DNA of 64,000 nt from CADEEN01 sp963840805 (GCA_963840805.1 CAWJAJ010000006.1:186001-250000); one strand, 5' to 3'. Shown: positions 43,925 through 53,733, counted from the first letter of the stretch. Translations and numbers: made by a program. Notes: generated by a model from the letters alone, not told the origin.

Positions 43925-45439
43925 ATGTGTGGCATCGTCGGCGTCATCTCCAAAGCGCCCGTCAACCAGCTGATCTATGACGCGCTGCTGCTGTTGCAGC
44001 ACCGTGGCCAGGACGCTGCCGGCATCGTCACGATGCTGGATCAGAAGTGCTTCATGCAGAAGGCGCGCGGCATGGTGCGCGATGTCTTTCGCACGCGCAA
44101 CATGCGCGCGCTGCCGGGCAACGTCGGCCTGGGCCAGGTGCGCTATCCGACAGCCGGCAATGCCTACAGCGAAGAGGAGGCGCAGCCGTTCTACGTGAAT
44201 GCGCCTTTCGGCATCGTGCTGGTGCACAACGGCAATCTGACCAACGCCCGTTCGTTGAAGGCCGAATTGTTCGAGGTCGATCGCCGACACATCAACACCG
44301 AGAGCGACACCGAGGTGCTGATCAACATCCTGGCGCATGAACTCGAGTTGGCCGCCCGCGACCTGCCCCTGACGCCGACCGTGGTCTTCAAGGCGGTGGC
44401 GGCCGTGCACCGCCGCGTGCGGGGCTCCTACGCGGTGATAACGTTGATCGCTGGCCACGGCCTGTTGGCCTTCCGCGACCCCTTCGGTATCCGGCCGCTG
44501 GTGTTCAGCCAGGACAAGGACGGCGAAGTGATGGTCGCCAGCGAGAGCGTCGCGCTCGACGGCACCGGCCATCGACTGGCGCGCGACGTCGCGCCCGGAG
44601 AGGCCATCTTCATCGACCTCGCGGGCCGTGTGCACAGCCGCCAGTGCGCCGACAAGCCGAGCCTGAACCCGTGCATGTTCGAGTTCGTCTACTTGGCCCG
44701 TCCGGATTCGGTGATGGATGGCGTGTCGGTGTACCAGGCAAGGCTGAACCTCGGTGAATCGCTGGCGCAGCGGCTGATCTCGACGATGCCGCCGTCGGAC
44801 ATCGACGTCGTGATACCGATTCCTGAATCGAGCCGGCCGAGCGCGATGCAGCTGGCGCAGAAGATCGGCAAGCCCTACCGCGAGGGCTTCGTCAAGAACC
44901 GCTATGTCGGCCGCACCTTCATCATGCCCGGCCAGGCGGTGCGCAAGAAGAGCGTGCGGCAGAAGTTGAACGCGATCGGCGTCGAGTTCAAGGGCCGCAA
45001 CGTGCTGCTCGTCGATGACTCGATCGTGCGCGGTACCACCAGCCAGGAGATCGTGCAGATGGCGCGCGAAGCCGGCGCGCGCAAGGTCTACATGGCGTCG
45101 GCCGCGCCGCCGGTGCGCTACCCCAACGTGTATGGCATCGACATGCCGACCAAGGAAGAGTTGATCGCGAACGGCCGCAGCATCGAAGAGATCCGCCAGT
45201 TCATCGGCGCCGATGCGTTGATCTATCAGGACGTCGATGCGATGAAGCGCGTGGTCGGAGCGCTCAATCCGCGCATTGCCAGCTTCGAGGCCAGTTGTTT
45301 CGACGGCCACTACATCACCGGCGATGTCAGCGATGCCGATTTCGCCGCGCTCGAGGCCCAGCGCCGGCTGCAGTTCGATGATGAGGAGTCGGGCGACCGT
45401 GGCCGCCTCGCGCTGCAGAGCGTGGCGGAGAAGGCATGA
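43925..45439 (+). CDS. purF: Amidophosphoribosyltransferase
   Basis: The first step of purine synthesis, 504 residues. The N-terminal Ntn glutaminase uses Cys2 (MCGIVGVISKAPVNQ), with LLLQHRGQDAAGIVT and VRYPTAGNAYSEEEAQPFYV. The phosphoribosyltransferase half has the PRPP loop VLLVDDSIVRGTTSQEIVQ and ASAAPPVRYPNVYGID. The ATG at 43925 is fixed by the need for Cys2. Its stop overlaps metZ. Confidence 0.96.
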   Translation: MCGIVGVISKAPVNQLIYDALLLLQHRGQDAAGIVTMLDQKCFMQKARGMVRDVFRTRNMRALPGNVGLGQVRYPTAGNAYSEEEAQPFYVNAPFGIVLVHNGNLTNARSLKAELFEVDRRHINTESDTEVLINILAHELELAARDLPLTPTVVFKAVAAVHRRVRGSYAVITLIAGHGLLAFRDPFGIRPLVFSQDKDGEVMVASESVALDGTGHRLARDVAPGEAIFIDLAGRVHSRQCADKPSLNPCMFEFVYLARPDSVMDGVSVYQARLNLGESLAQRLISTMPPSDIDVVIPIPESSRPSAMQLAQKIGKPYREGFVKNRYVGRTFIMPGQAVRKKSVRQKLNAIGVEFKGRNVLLVDDSIVRGTTSQEIVQMAREAGARKVYMASAAPPVRYPNVYGIDMPTKEELIANGRSIEEIRQFIGADALIYQDVDAMKRVVGALNPRIASFEASCFDGHYITGDVSDADFAALEAQRRLQFDDEESGDRGRLALQSVAEKA

Positions 45440-46656
45440 GCGAGATGAAGAAGCTGCCGCGTGTCGATCTGCCGCCCGATGTACGGCTGGATACGCTGGC
45501 CGTGCGCGAAGGCCTGCCGCCGTCGCAATGGGGCGAGAACTCGGAGGCGCTGTATCTCACCAGTTCTTTCGTGCACCCGGATGCAGCGACCGCCGCGGCG
45601 CGATTTGCCAACGAAGAGGAAGCCTTCGTCTACAGCCGCTTCTCGAACCCGACCGTGACGATGATGGAGCGTCGCCTGGCGGCGCTCGAGGGCACCGAAG
45701 CCTGCATCGGCACCTCCAGCGGCATGGCGGCGATCCTGCTGCTGGTGATGGGGCTGCTGAAGGCCGGCGACCATGTGGTGTGCTCGCAAAGCGTGTTCGG
45801 TTCGACCATCAAGTTGCTGCAGGGCGAGTTCGGCAAGTTCGGCGTGCAGACGACGTTCGTATCGCAGACCGACGTGGCGCAATGGCGCGCGGCGATGCGG
45901 CCGAACACGAAACTGCTGTTTGCCGAGACACCGAGCAACCCGCTGACCGAAGTTTGCGATATCGCTGCGCTTGCGGCGATCGCGCACGATGCCGGCGCGC
46001 TGCTGGCGGTCGACAACTGCTTCTGCTCGCCGGCGCTGCAGCAGCCGGTGAAGTGGGGCGCCGATATCGTGATGCACTCCGGCACCAAGTACCTCGACGG
46101 ACAGGGCCGCGTGATCGCGGGCGCGCTGTGTGCCAGCGAGCAACTCGTCAATGACAAGCTGGTGCCGGTGATGCGCAGCGCCGGCATGAGCCTGTCGCCG
46201 TTCAACGCCTGGGTGGTATTGAAGGGGCTGGAGACACTCTCGATCCGCATGCGGGCGCAGAGCGAGCGTGCTTTGGCGATGGCCCAGTGGCTCGAATCCG
46301 TGCCGTGCGTCGAGCGCGTCTACCACCCGAGCTTGCCCTCGCACCCGCAGCACGCATTGGCGATGGCGCAGCAGTCGGGGCAGGGTGGTGCGGTGGTGTC
46401 GTTCATCGTCAAGGGCGGCCGTGCCGCGGCGTTCGCGGTGATCGACGCGACACGCATCTGCTCGATCACCGCCAATCTGGGCGACACGAAGACGACCATC
46501 ACCCATCCGGCCAGCACCTCGCACGGCCGGCTGTCGGAAGAACAGCGCCTGGCGGCGGGCATCACGCAAGGGATGATCCGGCTCGCCGTCGGCTTGGAGG
46601 ACGTCGACGACCTGAAGGCCGATCTGCAGCGCGGCTTCGAGGCGGTCGGCGCATGA
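45436..46656 (+). CDS. metZ: O-succinylhomoserine sulfhydrylase
   Basis: A PLP enzyme of the Cys/Met metabolism family, 406 residues, making homocysteine from O-succinylhomoserine and sulfide. Motifs are LYLTSSFVHPDAATAAARFA, FVYSRFSNPTVTMMERRLAA, SGMAAILLLVMGLLKAGDHV, AETPSNPLTEVCDI, the PLP Lys218 in MHSGTKYLDGQGRV and ANLGDTKTTITHPAS. The MetZ call over other family members rests on its place after purF in betaproteobacteria. Confidence 0.9.
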   Translation: MSEMKKLPRVDLPPDVRLDTLAVREGLPPSQWGENSEALYLTSSFVHPDAATAAARFANEEEAFVYSRFSNPTVTMMERRLAALEGTEACIGTSSGMAAILLLVMGLLKAGDHVVCSQSVFGSTIKLLQGEFGKFGVQTTFVSQTDVAQWRAAMRPNTKLLFAETPSNPLTEVCDIAALAAIAHDAGALLAVDNCFCSPALQQPVKWGADIVMHSGTKYLDGQGRVIAGALCASEQLVNDKLVPVMRSAGMSLSPFNAWVVLKGLETLSIRMRAQSERALAMAQWLESVPCVERVYHPSLPSHPQHALAMAQQSGQGGAVVSFIVKGGRAAAFAVIDATRICSITANLGDTKTTITHPASTSHGRLSEEQRLAAGITQGMIRLAVGLEDVDDLKADLQRGFEAVGA

Positions 46657-48042
46657 CGGTCCGCACCCGCATCGCGCCGTCGCCCACCGGATTCCTGCAC
46701 CTGGGCACAGCACGCACCGCGCTGTACTCGTGGGCCTACGCACGCCATCACGGCGGCCAATTCGTGCTGCGCATCGAAGACACCGACGCTGCGCGCTCGA
46801 CGCAGGACGCAGTCGACCAGATCCTGGCCGCGATGCATTGGCTCGGTCTGGACTACGACGAGGGCCCAATCCACCAGATGCAGCGGCTGGCGCGCTACCA
46901 GGCCGTGGCCGAACAACTGGTGCGCGGCGGGCACGCCTATCGCTGCTACTGCACGCCGGCCGAGTTGGATGCGATGCGCGAGGCCCAGCGCGCGCGCGGC
47001 GAGAAGACGCGCTATGACGGGCGCTGGCGCCCCGAGCCGGGCAAGGTACTGCCGCCGGTGCCGTCCGGCGTCAGCCCGGTCGTGCGCCTGAAGAATCCGC
47101 CCGATGGCGACGTGGCCTGGCACGACCTGGTGAAGGGCCCGATCTCGATCAGCAATCGCGAGATCGACGACCTGATCCTGCTGCGGCCGGACGGCGTTCC
47201 GACCTACAACTTCGCCGTGGTCGTCGACGACTGGGACATGCGCATCACGCACGTCTTTCGCGGCGACGAACATGTCAACAACACGCCGTGGCAGATCAAT
47301 ATCTTTCGCGCGATCGGTGCACCGCTGCCGCAGTTCGGCCATTGCCCGATCATCCTCGGCGACGACGGATTGAAGCTGTCCAAGCGGCGCGGCGCGGTCA
47401 GCGTCACCGCCTACGAGGAGGCCGGCTACCTCCCCGAAGCGATGCTCAATTACCTCGCGCGGCTGGGCTGGAGCCATGGCGACGATGAACTCTTCACGCG
47501 CGAGCAGATGGTGGCGTGGTTCGACGGCAGCCACCTCGCGCGCAGCCCGGCGCAGTGGGATCCGGCCAAGCTCGCGTGGGTCAATGCGCACTACATCAAG
47601 CAGGCCGACGACCGGCGACTGGCCGCACTGGTGCAAGCGCAACTCGCCGGCCGCGGCGTGCGGGCCGGTGCGACTCGATCACCTGGCGAGCGCTTGCGCC
47701 TTGTTCAAGGATCGCTGCAACACCACGGTCGATCTCGCCGACTGGCTGCAGATGCTGTTCGCACCGGTCACCCCCGCCGCCGACGACGTCGCGGCGCACC
47801 TGACCGATGCGGTGCGCCCGGCACTCGTGGCCCTGCGTGATCGCCTCGCCGACGTGGCGTGGGACAAGGCCTCGATCGCGGCCGCGATGAAGGAGGTGCT
47901 GGGCGCGCATCGACTGAAGATGCCGCAGCTTGCGCCGGCGCTGCGCGTGCTGGTCTGCGGCCGCACGCAGACGCCGTCGATCGACGCCGTGCTCGCACTG
48001 TTTGCACGCGACGTGGTGCTCGCGCGACTGCAGCACGTCTGA
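46653..48042 (+). CDS. gltX: Glutamyl-tRNA synthetase (one frame break)
   Basis: A class I synthetase charging tRNA-Glu, about 462 residues after repair. The HIGH-like motif is in RIAPSPTGFLHLGTARTAL, with the adjacent FVLRIEDTDAARSTQ. KMSKS appears as GLKLSKRRGAVSV, as usual for GluRS. One extra base near 47665 breaks the frame; the anticodon-binding domain continues with LDHLASACALFKDRCNTTVD and ends RDVVLARLQHV. The tRNA-Glu gene lies just downstream. Confidence 0.93.
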
Positions 48043-48058
48043 AAAAGCTGTCTATAAT
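48030..48058 (+). promoter_or_regulatory. tRNA operon promoter
   Basis: A perfect -10 box TATAAT (48053-48058) followed by the GC-rich CGCGG stretch typical of stable-RNA promoters stands 36 bases before the first tRNA. The -35 at 17-base spacing (GCAGCA) is poor and overlaps the end of gltX. Confidence 0.6.
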
Positions 48059-48094
48059 CGCGGTCTTGCTTGAACGGCGTTGCCACACCTCGTC

Positions 48095-48170
<76 letters not shown>

Positions 48171-48220
48171 AGACCGCAAGGTCGAGGCGGGCGCGCAGTT
48201 CAGGTGTGATGAAGGTTTCA

Positions 48221-48296
48221 GTCCCCTTCGTCTAGAGGCCTAGGACACGACCCTTTCACGGTTGTAACAGGGGTTCGAATCCCCTAGGGGACGCCA
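48221..48296 (+). tRNA. tRNA-Glu (anticodon TTC)
   Basis: A 76-base cloverleaf. The acceptor GTCCCCT pairs with AGGGGAC. The anticodon stem CGACC/GGTTG encloses loop CTTTCAC, giving TTC. The T loop TTCGAAT is present and CCA is encoded. Confidence 0.95.
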
Positions 48297-48346
48297 AGTC
48301 TGGCTGCACTTGCGGACACACAAGTCCGGTAACGCAGCCACCGCGT

Positions 48347-48423
48347 GGAGTGGTAGTTCAGTTGGTTAGAATACCGGCCTGTCACGCCGGGGGTCGCGGG
48401 TTCGAGTCCCGTCCACTCCGCCA
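48347..48423 (+). tRNA. tRNA-Asp (anticodon GTC)
   Basis: A 77-base cloverleaf. The acceptor GGAGTGG pairs with CCACTCC. The anticodon loop CTGTCAC gives GTC. The T arm GCGGGTTCGAGTCCCGT is present and CCA is encoded. Its last 35 bases are also the left copy of a direct repeat found again near 57.8 kb, so the gene is probably an integration site. Confidence 0.95.
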
Positions 48424-48425
48424 AC
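48389..48425. repeat. Left 37-bp direct repeat in the tRNA-Asp 3' end (attachment-site-like)
   Basis: Exactly repeated at 57761-57797, 9372 bases away. It begins at the anticodon arm and covers the T arm, acceptor 3' strand and CCA. Similarity continues weakly past both copies (ATCAAG, a hairpin with CCTAG or CCCTAG at its loop). Such 3'-tRNA duplications mark islands integrated by tyrosine recombinases. Confidence 0.8.
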
Positions 48426-48437
48426 CATCAAGCAAAC

Positions 48438-48467
48438 ACGGGGCCTAGCGCCCCGTGGTTCATTTGT
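48438..48467 (+). terminator. Hairpin terminator after tRNA-Asp, left flank
   Basis: A 7-bp stem ACGGGGC / GCCCCGT around CTAGC is followed by GGTTCATTTG. The T-tract is poor compared with the related hairpin after the right repeat copy. Confidence 0.55.
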
Positions 48468-48585
48468 ACCCCCCAATAAGCCCCCGAACCTAGAAGTGCC
48501 CTGTCGAGGGGTTTCAGCGGGCGGAGGTGGCGGCGAAGCTGGCGAACTTGCCGCGTGGCGTCAGGGCAGATACGCGGCGGTTTGG

Positions 48586-48768
48586 CTAGGCAAACATGGC
48601 CTGGGCTTCCAGCACCAAGCGCTCAATCTCTTGCAAGTGGCGAGCGAGAGTGACGCTGGCCGGCGTTTCTGGGTTCTCGAAGAAGTAGAAGTCGTCAGCT
48701 CGACTTGGGACGTAGTCATGCCCAGTACCTCCGACGCTGCCCACGAAGACACATAACAGTTTAGACAT
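48586..48768 (-). CDS. Small hypothetical protein, possibly a remnant
   Basis: A 60-residue frame starting MSKLLCVFVGSVGGTG and ending LQEIERLVLEAQAMFA, predicted helical at the C terminus. I do not recognise it. It stands alone in the roughly 400-base gap between the tRNA terminator and the next gene, divergent from that gene. It could be the end of a decayed gene brought by the island. Confidence 0.3.
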   Translation of the reverse strand: MSKLLCVFVGSVGGTGHDYVPSRADDFYFFENPETPASVTLARHLQEIERLVLEAQAMFA

Positions 48769-48824
48769 GCATTGATCAGCAAAGATGTTGGTCCTGCTAT
48801 TTCGCGAGTGTTAGGCTTTGATGC

Positions 48825-50660
48825 GTGTTCACCACCCGCCCTGAAATCACCGGCACCTTTGGAGTCGCTTCGTCGACGCACTGGCTGGCCTCGCAAACCG
48901 CCATGGGGGTGCTGGAGCGCGGCGGCAATGCTTTCGACGCGGCAGCCGCAGGCGGCTTCGTGCTTCAGGTGGTGGAGCCGCATTTGAACGGCCCGGGCGG
49001 CGAGGTGCCCATCCTGCTGTGGAGCGAGCGCGAAAAAGGCATGACTGCCGTCCGCGGCCAGGGTTGTGCGCCCGCCGCGGCCACGCCGGAAGCCTTTCGT
49101 GCGTTGGGGTTCGAACAGGTGCCCGGCATCGGCTTGTTGCCGCTCACGGTGCCGAGCGCGTTTCCAGCGTGGCTCACCCTGCTGCGAGACCACGGCACCT
49201 GGCCGCTGGCCGACGTGCTGGCGCCGGCGATCGCTTATGCGCGCGACGGCTTTCCGGTGGTGCCGCGGTGCGCCCAGGCGATCCTGGCAGTGCGGGAGCT
49301 GTTCAGTCAGCACTGGCCCACCTCGGCTTCCACCTGGCTGCCGGACGGCAAGGTTCCAACGCCCGGCAGCCTGTTTCGCCTGCCGGCGCTTGCCGCCACC
49401 TACGAGCGCCTCATCGCCGAGGCTGAACGCGAGGCCAGCGGGCGCACCGCCGTCATTGAAGCCGCCATGCGCAATTGGCAGCAGGGTTTCGTGGCCCGCG
49501 AGATCGACCGGTATTGCCGCACCGAGGCCGTGCGCGACACGAGCGGCGAGCGCCATACAGGCCTGTTGCGGTACGAGGACATGGCGGCCTGGACAGTGCA
49601 GACCGAGGCGCCTGTGACCGCCAAGTTCGGCCGCTACAGCGTGGCCAAGTGCGGCTTCTGGAGCCAGGGGCCGATGTTCCTGGAGCAGCTGGGCATGCTG
49701 CGCCACGCGGGGCTGGAGCACCACTCGCCGGAGACGGCGGGTTTCGTGCACCGCATCGCCGAGGCCACCAAACTTGCACTGGCCGACCGCGCCGCGTGGT
49801 ACGGCGCGGCGCCCGGGGCCAACGTCGAAGCCCAGCAGGCGCTGCTCGGTGACGACTACCTGCGCGAGCGCTGGGGCATGGTCGATACACGGACGGCTTC
49901 GAAGATTCTGCGCGCAGGCCATCCCGCCGGGTTCGCGCCGCGCATGCCCGATCTGGGCGTCAGCGAACGCACGCTGAGCACCGCCGACATCCGTTTTGGC
50001 GTGGGTGAGCCCACCTTCGCCGCGTTGCCCCCCGTGGCCGAGTGGGCGGATCGTGAAATCTTCGTCGGCGACACCTGTCACATCGACGTGATCGACCGCC
50101 ACGGCAACATGGTCGCTGCCACGCCGTCTGGCGGCTGGCTGTCATCCAGCCCGACTGTTCCCGCCCTGGGCTTTGCCCTCAGCACCCGACTGCAGATCAC
50201 GTGGATGGAGCCTGGCCTGGCGAACACGGTGACACCGCGAGTTGCGCCCTGCACCACGCTGTCGCCATCGATGGCCCTGCGCGACGGCGAGCCCTACATG
50301 GCGTTCGGCACGCCCGGCGGCGACCAGCAGGACCAATGGTCTCTGGCCTTCTTCATCCGCCATGCCGTGCACGGTATGAACCTGCAAGAGGCCATCGATG
50401 CGCCGGCCTGGCATGTCAAGCATGCACCCAGTTCGTTCTGGCCGCGCCAAACCACGCTCAATGCGCTCAACCTGGAGTCGCGTTTCGCTCCCGAAGAGAT
50501 CGAGCGGCTGCGCACGCTCGGTCACCGCGTCACCGTGGGCGATGCTTGGTCCGAAGGCCGTCTTTCGGCCTGCAGCCGCGAACGCGATGCCAAGGGCAGG
50601 CTGCTGCTGCGCGCCGCCGCCAATCCGCGCGGCATGCAGGGCTACGCCGCCGGCCGCTAA
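48825..50660 (+). CDS. Gamma-glutamyltransferase-like Ntn hydrolase
   Basis: A 611-residue member of the gamma-glutamyltransferase/cephalosporin acylase family. The N-terminal part has GVASSTHWLASQTAMGVLER, GGNAFDAAAAGGF and GPGGEVPILLW. The predicted autocleavage site and nucleophile is Thr417 in FVGDTCHIDVIDRHGNMVA; common GGTs have Thr-Thr-His here, this one Thr-Cys-His. The small-subunit end shows TLSPSMALRDGEPYMAFGTP. No signal peptide is visible, so it is likely cytosolic, unlike periplasmic GGTs. The GTG at 48825 is the first start. A Bug receptor gene follows by 38 bases, suggesting the pair handles one imported substrate, possibly an amide; the substrate is unknown. Confidence 0.8.
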   Translation: MFTTRPEITGTFGVASSTHWLASQTAMGVLERGGNAFDAAAAGGFVLQVVEPHLNGPGGEVPILLWSEREKGMTAVRGQGCAPAAATPEAFRALGFEQVPGIGLLPLTVPSAFPAWLTLLRDHGTWPLADVLAPAIAYARDGFPVVPRCAQAILAVRELFSQHWPTSASTWLPDGKVPTPGSLFRLPALAATYERLIAEAEREASGRTAVIEAAMRNWQQGFVAREIDRYCRTEAVRDTSGERHTGLLRYEDMAAWTVQTEAPVTAKFGRYSVAKCGFWSQGPMFLEQLGMLRHAGLEHHSPETAGFVHRIAEATKLALADRAAWYGAAPGANVEAQQALLGDDYLRERWGMVDTRTASKILRAGHPAGFAPRMPDLGVSERTLSTADIRFGVGEPTFAALPPVAEWADREIFVGDTCHIDVIDRHGNMVAATPSGGWLSSSPTVPALGFALSTRLQITWMEPGLANTVTPRVAPCTTLSPSMALRDGEPYMAFGTPGGDQQDQWSLAFFIRHAVHGMNLQEAIDAPAWHVKHAPSSFWPRQTTLNALNLESRFAPEEIERLRTLGHRVTVGDAWSEGRLSACSRERDAKGRLLLRAAANPRGMQGYAAGR

Positions 50661-50698
50661 TCTGTTCTCGTTTTTCACCTTCCGCTGAGGACCTCACC

Positions 50699-51664
50699 AT
50701 GTTGAACCGCCTTACCCGCTCGCTGGCCGCACTGGTGCTCTGCGCCGCGGCCCAAGCCGCCTCGGCCGCCTATCCGGACAAGCCCATCACGCTCGTCGTG
50801 CCGTGGGCGCCAGGCGGCTCCACCGACATCATTGCGCGCGCCATCGGCCAACAACTCACGACGTCGATGGGGCAGCAGGTGCTGGTGGAAAACCGCGCGG
50901 GGGCGTCCGGCAACCTCGGCGCGGGTCTGGTCGCCAAGGCCAAGCCCGACGGCTACACCGTGCTGATCGACACCATGACCACGCTGGCCGTGAACCCGGC
51001 GCTGATGGCCAACATGCCGTTCAAGGCCCCGGAAGATTTCACGCCCATTGCGCTGATAGCGAATGTGGTCAACACGATGGTGGTCAACCCTTCGGTGCCG
51101 GCCAAGACCGTGCGCGAATTCATCGCCTATGCCAAGGCCAATCCGACCAAGCTGGCCTATGCCTCCGCGGGCAACGGCTCCACCAACCATCTGGCGGCCG
51201 AGATGTTCAAGCGCGCCGCCGGCATCGAGATGCTGCACGTGCCCTACAAGGGCGGTGCGCCCGCGGTGGCCGACACGGCCGCGAACCAGACCCAGGTGCT
51301 CTTTTCGGCCGGCACGCAGACGCTGCCGCACGTCAAGTCCGGCCGGCTGAACCTGCTGGCGGTGACCGAGCCGCAACGCTCAGCGCTGCTACCCGATGTG
51401 CCGACCGTGGCCGAAACCCTGCCAGGCTTCAACATGAGCGTGTGGTACGCGGCCTATGGCCCGGCCGGCATGCCGCGGGCGCTGGTGGAACGCCTGAACG
51501 CCGAGATCAACAAGGCGCTCGCCATGCCGGAAGTGCGAGCCCGCATGGACAGCATCGGCGTGGATGTGGTGCAAAGCACGCCCGAACAACTGGCTTCGAC
51601 GTTGCTGAAGGACAGCGAACGTTACGCCAAAATGATCAAAGACCTGAACATCAAGGCAGACTGA
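50699..51664 (+). CDS. Bug-family (tripartite tricarboxylate transporter) solute-binding protein
   Basis: A periplasmic receptor of 321 residues. The signal peptide is SLAALVLCAAAQAASA; the mature start is YPDKPITLVVPWAPGGSTDI, with VENRAGASGNLGAGLVAKAK and PDGYTVLIDTMTT following. No TctA/TctB membrane subunits are nearby; such orphan receptors are very numerous in Burkholderiales and usually bind carboxylates. The ATG at 50699 is 38 bases after the GGT-like gene. Confidence 0.9.
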   Translation: MLNRLTRSLAALVLCAAAQAASAAYPDKPITLVVPWAPGGSTDIIARAIGQQLTTSMGQQVLVENRAGASGNLGAGLVAKAKPDGYTVLIDTMTTLAVNPALMANMPFKAPEDFTPIALIANVVNTMVVNPSVPAKTVREFIAYAKANPTKLAYASAGNGSTNHLAAEMFKRAAGIEMLHVPYKGGAPAVADTAANQTQVLFSAGTQTLPHVKSGRLNLLAVTEPQRSALLPDVPTVAETLPGFNMSVWYAAYGPAGMPRALVERLNAEINKALAMPEVRARMDSIGVDVVQSTPEQLASTLLKDSERYAKMIKDLNIKAD

Positions 51665-51667
51665 CGC

Positions 51668-52207
51668 ATGAGGCCGACAGCGCTTCCAGCGGCGGTTTGT
51701 GATGCCCTGGACGACGCACTGGACGCAGCCGCCACGTGCGACGATGCGCTCAAGGCCATCCACATGGCATTGGTAAGCGTGGTGGGGCACAACCTGCTGA
51801 CCGTGAATCTCGACGCCACGCAGCCCGACGATCCGCCTGACGAGGTGCAGTTGCAGCGTCTGTGGACTTCCGACCCGGGCGCTTATCCGGTGGGCGGACG
51901 CAAACGCAAGACGCTCACGCCCTGGACGCGGCAACTGCTGCAACGGGCCGAAGTATTCATCGGCGAAGGCGACGCGGCCCTAGCCGTGGTGTTCGACGAG
52001 CACAAGAGCATCGCCGAGCTCGGTTTGCATGCGGTGGTGAATGTGCCTCTGCTGCAGGGCGAACGCTGTGTGGCCACGTTCAACGTGCTGGGCACCCGGC
52101 ACGAATGGCGGGCCCATGAGGTGGCGGCGATCCGGCAGCTGGCGCAACGGGCGACGCCCTGGGTGCTGCGAGGCCGGGCCGCGCAAGTTACATCGGGCGG
52201 CCGCTGA
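51668..52207 (+). CDS. GAF-domain protein
   Basis: A single GAF-like domain of 179 residues: CDDALKAIHMALVSVVGHNL, TVNLDATQPDDPPDEVQLQR, LGLHAVVNVPLLQGERCVAT and FNVLGTRHEWRAHEVAAIRQ. It begins three bases after the Bug receptor gene, so it belongs to the same operon. It has no output domain; it may sense the substrate or act as a small-molecule-binding partner. Function unknown. Confidence 0.75.
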   Translation: MRPTALPAAVCDALDDALDAAATCDDALKAIHMALVSVVGHNLLTVNLDATQPDDPPDEVQLQRLWTSDPGAYPVGGRKRKTLTPWTRQLLQRAEVFIGEGDAALAVVFDEHKSIAELGLHAVVNVPLLQGERCVATFNVLGTRHEWRAHEVAAIRQLAQRATPWVLRGRAAQVTSGGR

Positions 52208-52520
52208 TCCCTCGGCAAGCGGTGGTCGACTTCCCGCCCCTCGGCTCCACGTTGAACGACTGGTTTGTGGCAATCAACCCGAACCAGCGAAAGTCGCCAT
52301 TGGGTCGAAGCCGCTCGTCACGGCTGACTCAACGCCGTTTCCACACGGCCTCGGCCATGAGCAGCCACACAGCGTCGCCGCCCAAGTGCTCCGGGAGCGG
52401 TCATGAAGCAGCCAAGTTGAGCGACGCGGCTGATGAACTTCAGCCCGCGTAAGGCGCAGTCGGAGTACTTGACGGCGACCGTCAACCGCCAGTGAGGAGG
52501 CAGCGTCCCCTGCAGGAGCC
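52208..52520. other. Gap without a recognisable gene
   Basis: A 313-base stretch between the GAF gene and the convergent ProC-like gene. Open frames here are short and unrelated to any family I recognise. It may be decayed coding DNA. Confidence 0.4.
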
Positions 52521-53321
52521 CTACCCGCCGTCGGGAGTGCGCAGGACCGCGTTGTCGTAGATGTTGTCGAGTTGACGACGCAGGTGCTCAAACCAGTCAT
52601 CGGCCATCAGGCCCGCTCGGACACGCTCGTTGAGCCCGCCCTTGGTCTGATGCTCGGCGGGCATGGCATCGAGTTCCGCCTCATCGGCGTGGCGCCCAGC
52701 CACAGCCAGACCTTCAAGCAGCGATCGCACATACAGGGCCGAAGTGGAGCGATCCAGGCCGCGCTCGACCGCCCAGTCGATAATCGAATTCTGCATTTCG
52801 TAGTACGTCGACATGATTGCCGACGCGCAACTGATGATGCGGATCTTCGTCTCATCCTCGAGGATGACGATGTCCCCGAGCCCGGCGAATGCGTCCGTGA
52901 CCTCGGGGATGGAAGGGCAGATCAGGAGGGGTCCCTTGTGCAAGGCGATGGGCGGCAGCGGGACCAACTGGGCGATACGTGTCGCAGGGGCGACAAGAGG
53001 CGCCATCCGGGATGGAGGCACCGCCGCGACGAAACTGGCGATGATCTGGTCGGACCTGAAGACGAGGCCCTTGAGGGCCTCGTCCATCTGCTGCGGACGC
53101 ATGCTGACGACAACCATGTCCGACGCATCGATGACGGCTTGGTTGGACTCCAGTCGGATGCAGTGCGGGTACGTCGCGGCCAGCTCCTCGGTGGTGTCCA
53201 AGGAGCGGGGTGACAGATAGAGGGTGCAGCCAACCCGGGGCCTGGCGGACATCGCGTGGATGACCGCGGTGGAGATGGTGCCGACGCCAAGGAAGCCGAT
53301 GCGCACGTTGGAGTCTCTCAT
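52521..53321 (-). CDS. ProC-like NAD(P)-binding oxidoreductase
   Basis: A 266-residue protein with the pyrroline-5-carboxylate reductase/F420-dependent oxidoreductase Rossmann fold. It starts VRIGFLGVGTISTAVIHAMS (GxGxxx nucleotide loop); the strand ending DMVVVSMRPQQMDEAL and IIASFVAAVPPSRMAPL follow the ProC plan, as does the C-terminal LYVRSLLEGLA region. It lacks a clear proline-binding signature, so proline synthesis is doubtful; reduction of an imino acid or related compound is possible. It stands alone on the minus strand of the island. Confidence 0.7.
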   Translation of the reverse strand: MRDSNVRIGFLGVGTISTAVIHAMSARPRVGCTLYLSPRSLDTTEELAATYPHCIRLESNQAVIDASDMVVVSMRPQQMDEALKGLVFRSDQIIASFVAAVPPSRMAPLVAPATRIAQLVPLPPIALHKGPLLICPSIPEVTDAFAGLGDIVILEDETKIRIISCASAIMSTYYEMQNSIIDWAVERGLDRSTSALYVRSLLEGLAVAGRHADEAELDAMPAEHQTKGGLNERVRAGLMADDWFEHLRRQLDNIYDNAVLRTPDGG

Positions 53322-53733
53322 ACTGTTTCCGGGGCGCCATGCAAGCGCGCGAATTCACGAGATGATCCCGCCGCCTCGTTCAACCGCGCTGGGACCATCG
53401 GTGAAAAGGCAGCTCGCGACTTGTTGATGTCCTTCCACCAAGCGGGTGCAGTCATCAACGCTGCGTGGCGCCATCCCCTGTACTGACGTTGAATGGCCGG
53501 TTTCAAGATAGGCGTACGTCTGGAGTGGGTCGAGACACGAAGTTCACAGTCCATTCGTGAGACGCACAGGCTGCCCGTCGAGGCAGAGAGCAGACGTCAG
53601 TGGAGGCCTGGAGTGTCACTTCGGGGAATGAACGGACATGAAGACGGGCCGATTCACTGAAGCATGGGTCGTGGGTGCTTTCAAGCATGTCGAGCAAGAG
53701 CACTGGCCACATGTGCATTCTCTGCCGGGCCCC
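53322..53733. other. Gap without a recognisable gene
   Basis: 412 bases between the ProC-like and LysR genes, less GC-rich than its surroundings. It contains only short frames, one ending LMSFHQAGAVINAAWRHPLY, which I cannot assign. It could be an insertion-sequence or gene remnant. Confidence 0.35.
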
